A stretch of DNA of 64,000 nucleotides from the NCBI GenBank assembly GCA_038210495.1, contig JBBQWR010000007.1, forward strand, positions 62,001 through 126,000. The letters run 5' to 3'. Numbering within the stretch: the first letter of the stretch is position 1; every line of letters starts with the position of its first letter. Shown here in pieces: positions 59,461-64,000 of this stretch. The notes under the pieces are model-generated. The model made no database searches. It was not told the DNA's origin and worked only from the letters and a program-made list of their open reading frames with translations. The DNA is from JBBQWR01 sp038210495. GTDB taxonomy: Bacteria > Planctomycetota > Planctomycetia > Pirellulales > DATAWG01. A program made the position numbers and the translations under genes.

Positions 59461-59488
59461 TTAGCCGCGCTCGCTCGCGACGGGCTTT
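59461..59488. repeat. Family G repeat, copy 3
   Basis: TTAGCCGCGCTCGCTCGCGA continuing CGGGCTTT, between the barrel gene and the FHA gene. Shares words with the copies at 49221 and 49820. Confidence 0.55.
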
Positions 59489-59497
59489 TGCCCACCG

Positions 59498-60439
59498 TCA
59501 TTTCGCGGGCCAACGCTCCTCGCCATCGGCGACGCGGGCGCCGAGCGCGAGATACTCGGCAAAACGCCGCGGCGTCTGCTTCGGATCGGAGTTAGCCAAG
59601 AGACTGATCGCGACGACGACTGCCTGGGCCGTCAGCGCTTCTTTCGGGGGAACCTCGGGCAGACCCGGCGGCGCGATACTGCCGCCGCTCCAAAATGCGC
59701 CGCCAGCCGCCCAGCCGGCACCGCTTTCATAGCCGGTTGCATCGGCCGCCGCTTGCGCCGAGCGGCGATCGTCCTCGCTATTTCGCTCGACCCAACTCTC
59801 CGCGGCGCCCAGAGCAGCCCTGTCGCGCGGCGAAATCTTGTCCCCCAATGTCGAGCGAATGCACTGACACGCCCACCATACGGCCTGACGCTTCGGCAAG
59901 GCGTGAGCCAATAATCGAATCGCTTCTAGCGGCTTAGGGCCTTTGGTCAGCACCGAGTAGAACTGCCGTACGGTATGCTGCGGTTCCAGGAGTGGTTTCA
60001 GCTCATCGTCGAGCTCGTAGAGCCCGCATACAATTGCCGCCAGTGGCGTGGTGACCGTGAGGAACCCGCTGCTCTTGGTCGCCGTGACCGGCGCGGTAGC
60101 CGCGGCCGCCGCCATCGAAGGCGCGTGCGCCACCGGCGCGTGGCCGTCGATGTGGACGCTAAAGGTCGTCGCGCCGGCCGTGATTCGATCGCCGTGTCCG
60201 ACGACGCCCTCGGCCATCGGCTGGCCGTTCACCAGCGTTCCGGCGCCCCCATGCAGATCGCGAATCCGGCACACGTGCGAATCGAACTCCAGCGAAAAAT
60301 GGACCGGCGCCATCGCCCCGTCCTGCGGGATATTGAACTCGGCCCACTCGGTGCGGCCGACGCGCAGCACCTGTCCAGCGCGGAGAAATGTCTTCCGCCC
60401 GATCGCCGGCCCTCCCGTGACTTGCAAGATGACTGCCAT
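59498..60439 (-). CDS. FHA domain protein with DUF6931-like C-terminus
   Basis: 313 residues from ATG 60439 (MAVILQVTGGPAIGRKTFLR). N-terminal forkhead-associated phosphothreonine-binding fold with the GRT, the SLEFD and LHGGAGTLVNGQPMAEG elements (about 1-95). A Pro/Ala linker follows, then a helical domain with AIRLLAHALPKRQAVWWACQCI (about 150-230) that matches the DUF6931 type, and an unordered tail. FHA proteins often regulate type VI secretion by phosphorylation, and vgrG is next door in the same direction. That link is inference. Confidence 0.82.
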   Translation of the reverse strand: MAVILQVTGGPAIGRKTFLRAGQVLRVGRTEWAEFNIPQDGAMAPVHFSLEFDSHVCRIRDLHGGAGTLVNGQPMAEGVVGHGDRITAGATTFSVHIDGHAPVAHAPSMAAAAATAPVTATKSSGFLTVTTPLAAIVCGLYELDDELKPLLEPQHTVRQFYSVLTKGPKPLEAIRLLAHALPKRQAVWWACQCIRSTLGDKISPRDRAALGAAESWVERNSEDDRRSAQAAADATGYESGAGWAAGGAFWSGGSIAPPGLPEVPPKEALTAQAVVVAISLLANSDPKQTPRRFAEYLALGARVADGEERWPAK

Positions 60440-60458
60440 CGACTCGTGTCTCGCATAA

Positions 60459-60570
60459 GAGCCGCGCACGCAGTAAGCGGTGGGCTCGACATGAAAATTC
60501 CATTGCCGCTCCGCTTACTGCGTGCGCGGCTCAAACAGATTAAATCGTTCGCTTACTTCGTGAGCGGCTC
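60459..60570. repeat. Perfect 22-bp inverted repeat plus a third imperfect copy
   Basis: GAGCCGCGCACGCAGTAAGC + GG at 60459-60480 is the exact reverse complement of 60511-60532, with a 30-base spacer. A degenerate third copy CGCTTACTTCGTGAGCGGCT + C follows at 60550-60570. It lies between vgrG and the FHA gene. Confidence 0.85.
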
Positions 60571-60598
60571 TAGACGACTGCACCCTTTCCTCGTCGCT

Positions 60599-60654
60599 TC
60601 CCTTGTCCCTGATCCCTGATCCGTTGTCCCTGATCCGTTGTCCCTGATCCCTTG
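60599..60654. repeat. Heptamer tandem array (TCCCTGA / TCCGTTG), eight units
   Basis: Units in order: TCCCTTG, TCCCTGA, TCCCTGA, TCCGTTG, TCCCTGA, TCCGTTG, TCCCTGA, TCCCTTG, followed by CCCCTA. It ends 17 bases from the stop codon of vgrG. Confidence 0.85.
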
Positions 60655-60671
60655 CCCCTACCCCCGCTTCC

Positions 60672-62813
60672 TCAATTGATCTTCACAAGCGACCCCGACA
60701 TATCCAACATCCCGCTGGCCGCGACTTTGATCACGCTTCCCTTGTTTTGAATCATGCCGTCGGCTTCCAGCTTGATCAGCGTCGACTTGATCGTGACGCC
60801 CGTGGGCGTGAGCTTGATGGACGTCGAGCCGACTTTTAGCTCGATCGATTGCATCGCCTCGATCGTGCATGTCCCTTGGGAGATTGTGTAGCTGGCGTTT
60901 CCCGCGGTCACTTTGACGCTCAGATCGCCGGTCTGCACTTCGTGCTTGTCGTCGTTCTTGACCGTCACCGTTCTCGAGCCGTCTTGCACCGTATGGGTAT
61001 CGTCTTTCTTGACAGTGACGGTGCGGGTTCCTTTTTCGACCGTGAGCTTTTCGTTCCCTTCTTGCAGACGCGCCGTGCGATCGTTGTAGATCTCGATCGT
61101 TTGATCTCCCTTGTCTTTCTTCTCGAAGCCGACTTTGAGCGTGTCGTTATTCTCGACGACCCGGTTAAAGTCCTTTTCCGCGTGGAAATAAATCTCCTCG
61201 CTATCCTTCAGGTCTTCGAACCGCAATTCGTTGAAATTCTCTTCGGTCCCCTGTTGAGAACTGCGAGTCTTGATGACGCTGCGCGTTTTGTTGTCCGGCA
61301 GCGTATAAGGAGGCATTTGCTGGGCATTATAGACGCTGCCGACTACGATCGGCTGATCGGGATCGCCCTCCTCGAAGGCGACGATCACCTCGTCTCCGAC
61401 CCGAGGCAAGAAGAAGGCGCCCCACCGCTTGCCGGCCCAGGCTTGGCCGACGCGCACCCAGCACGAGCTATCGAGATCCTTCTTGCCCTCGCGGTCCCAG
61501 GGAAATTGAATCTTGACTCGGCCGTATTTATCCGTGTTGATCTCCGTCCCAGCCGCGCCGACGACGATCGCCGATTGCGTGCCGCTGATCGTCGGCTTGG
61601 GGGTCACTCGCTGGGGCCGGAAGACGATCGCGGTCGGCAAACAGCGAAACGCATTTTTGTAGCGGAACCGCGTGGCTTCGTTGCTCGTGTAGGCCCCTTC
61701 CATGTTGGCCGAGTGCTCGACGTCGGTCAGCACATAGTCGCCATCCGCGTTAAAATGGCTATTCAACGTGAACTTGTGGCCCGCGAGCAACCGCCGCACA
61801 TTGCTTTCGCCATCGATCATCAAGCCGGGCGAAATGATCTGCTGCATCCGGATTCCCGCGGTCCGCGTGTTGTCTTGCTCGATTTTGGCCAACTCGCTCG
61901 TCTGCTCGCCACCTCCCTTGTCGATGCCGTCGTAGCGCTGGGCATAACCACCCGGAAATTCGTAGATTTCCCAAGTATCGTTTCCGCCAACCTTCAGCTT
62001 GTGGCTGATCGTGCCGACTTGGGCCGTCGCGTCGATCGGCTTCGTGGCCTCCAGGTTCTTGCTGGGCTCTTCGAAGCAGTAGTCGCGGGCCGTGTACTTG
62101 CCGGCTCGCATTTCCTGGGACTTCTGCCAGCGGTTAACGCGGTCTTCGTGCAACCGTAGATCGCGCAGGCCTTGAAACTCGCTGTACTTGATCGTCTTTC
62201 CGCCGGGCAAATCCGGATGACCCGAAGGCGAATCGGCCAACACCATCTGATGATCCGAGGCCGTGTGCGTGAAAAAGTAGAAGATGCCCTCTTCTTCCAT
62301 CAGTCGGCTTGCGAACTGGAAATCCGATTCGCGATATTGCACGCAGTAGTCGCGCTTGTCGTATGTGCCCTGGAGGCTCTTTTTGATGTTGATGCCGGTG
62401 AGGACCTTGTCCAAAATCTCGGGCACGCTCAGATGCTGAAACGTCCGGCTTTGGACTTGGTTGCGGAGCTTGACGACCATCGGCATGACTTCGAGCCAAT
62501 ACCGCATGAAGTATTTGCCGACGTCCGGCGAATGCACCTTGGGACCCTCGGTGATCCGATAGACGACGCCATTGAAATACCGTTTTTCTTCGGCGCCCGG
62601 CACTTCCAACCGCACGGTCACCTTTTGCCCCAGCAGGCCATCGAACGGCAACGTGTAATCCGGCGCCGCCAAGACCGAAAGGCTCAATCGAAACGGCCGA
62701 GAAAGGCCCTCGCTGCATGTGAACTGTTCCAGCAGCAGTTTGTCGTCACCCAGGTCGGTCTTCAGGCCGATGGGACGATTTGCTTGCGTGACAGTCGCTT
62801 CTACGGTCGACAT
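60672..62813 (-). CDS. vgrG: Type VI secretion system tip protein VgrG (TssI)
   Basis: 713 residues from ATG 62813, with GGAGA five bases upstream. The gp27-like half (about 25-400: QFTCSEGLSRPFRLSLSVLA, GKYFMRYWLEVMP, GIFYFFTHTA) is followed by the gp5 OB-fold (DKYGRVKIQFPWDREGKKD, SCWVRVGQAWAGKRWGAFFLPRVGDEVIVAF), then a needle of beta repeats (LTVEKGTRTVTVKKDDTHTV, SRTVTVKNDDKHEV). No effector domain is fused, and the protein ends in a hydrophobic tip-like SGSLVKIN. Standing alone without hcp, tssB/C or clpV in the window, it is an orphan tip gene. Confidence 0.93.
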   Translation of the reverse strand: MSTVEATVTQANRPIGLKTDLGDDKLLLEQFTCSEGLSRPFRLSLSVLAAPDYTLPFDGLLGQKVTVRLEVPGAEEKRYFNGVVYRITEGPKVHSPDVGKYFMRYWLEVMPMVVKLRNQVQSRTFQHLSVPEILDKVLTGINIKKSLQGTYDKRDYCVQYRESDFQFASRLMEEEGIFYFFTHTASDHQMVLADSPSGHPDLPGGKTIKYSEFQGLRDLRLHEDRVNRWQKSQEMRAGKYTARDYCFEEPSKNLEATKPIDATAQVGTISHKLKVGGNDTWEIYEFPGGYAQRYDGIDKGGGEQTSELAKIEQDNTRTAGIRMQQIISPGLMIDGESNVRRLLAGHKFTLNSHFNADGDYVLTDVEHSANMEGAYTSNEATRFRYKNAFRCLPTAIVFRPQRVTPKPTISGTQSAIVVGAAGTEINTDKYGRVKIQFPWDREGKKDLDSSCWVRVGQAWAGKRWGAFFLPRVGDEVIVAFEEGDPDQPIVVGSVYNAQQMPPYTLPDNKTRSVIKTRSSQQGTEENFNELRFEDLKDSEEIYFHAEKDFNRVVENNDTLKVGFEKKDKGDQTIEIYNDRTARLQEGNEKLTVEKGTRTVTVKKDDTHTVQDGSRTVTVKNDDKHEVQTGDLSVKVTAGNASYTISQGTCTIEAMQSIELKVGSTSIKLTPTGVTIKSTLIKLEADGMIQNKGSVIKVAASGMLDMSGSLVKIN

Positions 62814-62978
62814 GCATTTCTCCAGCCAAAGAGTTGAGCCAAACTCAGCCGATCTTCGTCTCGCCGCCTGCAGTTTCAACGCATCTTGGCGCGAAGACGT
62901 GGCAGCGCGGCGGTTTTCAATTTAACGACCGAGCCGGTTTGACACCAGCGAACTCGCGTCAATCTCGACATGCGGCGC

Positions 62979-63069
62979 CCGCCGCGGCATCCTGCCCAGC
63001 CGGATCGATCCCACGGTCCCCGTCCGAGAACGTCGGCCTACTATGCAGCACGATGTCGCGGCTATGTAT
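62979..63069. repeat. Family A inverted-repeat element, copy 6 (diverged)
   Basis: Left arm with GCCGCGGCATCCTGCCCAG near 62981 and right arm TGCAGCACGATGTCGCGGCT + ATGTATT ending near 63069, inverted, with a 40-base spacer. Upstream of the cytochrome gene. Confidence 0.65.
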
Positions 63070-63183
63070 TGGCGAAATCAATCAACAGATGACTATAATC
63101 GAAGCCATCCCCGCCCGCGCGGCGAGCCTCCGCCGCCCGCCCCATCGCCCACGCCACCTTACCCAAAATTCCGAGACGCCTCG

Positions 63184-64000
63184 ATGACCCGTTTTCGAGT
63201 GGCCGTTCCGTTTCTGACCACCATTCTGGCTGCCGTTTCATGCTCGGCCGCGTCTGCCGCCGGACCGGACTTTTCGCTCGAAGTTCGCCCCATCCTCTCG
63301 GGCCATTGTTTCAAATGCCACGGTCCCGACGACAAAGCCCGCGAGGCGGGTTTACGGCTCGATAATCTAAAATCGGCGACCGCCAAACTGGAATCCGGGG
63401 ACACCGCCATTGTTCCGGGCAAGCCGGCCGACAGCGAACTGATCGAGCGAATCAACTCGACCGATGAAGAGGTTCAGATGCCGCCGAAGGACGCCAATAA
63501 ACCGCTTTCGGACCACGAGAAGAAGACGCTCCGCGACTGGATCGCCGCCGGCGCCGAGTACAAGACTCATTGGGCGTTTTTGCCACCTAAGCAGGCGCCG
63601 CTCCCCAAGGTCCATCAATCTGATTGGCCTAAGAACGCGATCGACAATTTTATTCTCGCTCGTCTTGAAGCTGAAAATCTGCATCCGGCGCCGGTCGCGG
63701 ATCGGTATACGCTCGTTCGTCGGGTGTATCTCGATCTGGTGGGCTACCCGCCGACTGCCGAAGAAGCCGACGCCTTCATTGACGATCCGGCGCCAAACGC
63801 TTATGAGAAATTGGTCGATCGGCTACTCGCATCGCCCCACTATGGCGAGCGTTGGGCGCGGCGGTGGCTGGATTTAGCCCGCTATGCCGACACCAATGGC
63901 TTCGAGAAGGATCGGCCCCGCGGAGTCTGGCCGTATCGCGATTGGGTGATCGAGGCCCTTAATGCCGATCTGCCGTTCGACCAGTTCAGCGTCCAGCAGC
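63184..64000 (+). CDS. Planctomycete cytochrome c / DUF1549 protein (PSCyt1; 3' end beyond the window)
   Basis: 272 residues seen. Signal peptide AVPFLTTILAAVSCSAASA, then a planctomycete-specific cytochrome c domain with haem motif CFKCH (C42, C45, H46) and the conserved LEVRPILSGHCFKCHGP, followed by the DUF1549 region (HWAFLPPKQAP, NAIDNFILARLEAENL, RWLDLARYADTNGFEKDRPR). Such proteins are very abundant in Pirellulales and are often paired with a DUF1501 sulfatase-like gene. Start ATG 63184. This gene is the main taxonomic marker. Confidence 0.95.
   Translation, partial: MTRFRVAVPFLTTILAAVSCSAASAAGPDFSLEVRPILSGHCFKCHGPDDKAREAGLRLDNLKSATAKLESGDTAIVPGKPADSELIERINSTDEEVQMPPKDANKPLSDHEKKTLRDWIAAGAEYKTHWAFLPPKQAPLPKVHQSDWPKNAIDNFILARLEAENLHPAPVADRYTLVRRVYLDLVGYPPTAEEADAFIDDPAPNAYEKLVDRLLASPHYGERWARRWLDLARYADTNGFEKDRPRGVWPYRDWVIEALNADLPFDQFSVQQ

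Noticed and set aside
60849..62159. A 436-codon open frame on the plus strand opposite vgrG
   Set aside because: The sense strand encodes unmistakable VgrG domains; this frame is rich in Arg/Asp/Leu as expected of an antisense shadow.
1..64000. tRNA or rRNA genes
   Set aside because: I read all gaps for CCA ends, T-loop words (GGTTCGAATCC type) and rRNA signatures and saw none; a covariance-model scan would be decisive.

Overview
The window looks like chromosomal DNA of a planctomycete, most likely a member of the Pirellulales (order is an inference). The evidence is a planctomycete cytochrome c (PSCyt1/DUF1549) gene at the right edge, an operon of BatA-like, VWA and DUF58 proteins with a Tat-exported prenyltransferase-like protein, GC-rich coding sequence, and weak or absent Shine-Dalgarno signals at many starts. 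No tRNA, rRNA, CRISPR array, prophage or complete insertion sequence was found. Most genes are housekeeping.

Layout. 1-4.5 kb: the chaperone pair dnaK-clpB (minus strand; clpB is cut by the window edge). 4.8-6.7 kb: mnmG. 7-9.7 kb: a strong promoter with a long leader, a HTH plus receiver protein, a soluble histidine kinase, and a small secreted Lys/His-rich protein. 9.9-15 kb: a nucleoside phosphorylase-like gene, ispH, an aldehyde dehydrogenase and a class III aminotransferase. 15-21.6 kb (minus strand): recO, bamD-like, lptE-like, folP, proA, fliM. 21.8-28.8 kb: an oppABCDF-type peptide importer. It is split between oppC and oppD by a decayed gene and a tiny protein that looks like a free-standing domain IV of elongation factor G. 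28.9-31.8 kb: two small membrane proteins and the queuosine genes queE-queC with divergent queF. 32-36.2 kb: a lipoprotein, a membrane-anchored protein, an orphan HigA-like antitoxin with a damaged 5' end, and glutamine-dependent nadE. 36.4-47.9 kb: a six-gene minus-strand operon of three MIDAS-containing proteins (DUF58, BatA-like, VWA), a 1205-residue coiled-coil membrane protein, a small partner and the prenyltransferase-like protein. 48.2-51.2 kb: a fatty-acid type cassette (dehydratase, ACP, dehydratase, ketosynthase). 51-60 kb: secreted or membrane proteins, a PQQ-like propeller protein, FIST, RidA, a GT87-like transferase, a predicted outer-membrane barrel and an FHA protein. 60.7-62.8 kb: a lone vgrG. 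63.2 kb to the end: the cytochrome gene.

The most unusual content is between the genes. Nearly every longer gap holds a short element built as an inverted repeat, often as concentric nested palindromes of different families (arms CATAGCCGCGGCATCCTGC, GTAGGTCAGGCAC, GGGGCTAGGG and others). Tandem arrays with a strict 7-base period (GGCGAGT, GACTAGG, TCCCGTC, TCCCTGA, ATGACGA) lie alone or as arms of these elements. At least four genes take their stop codon from such an element. These repeats and the split opp operon are the main leads for a second look.
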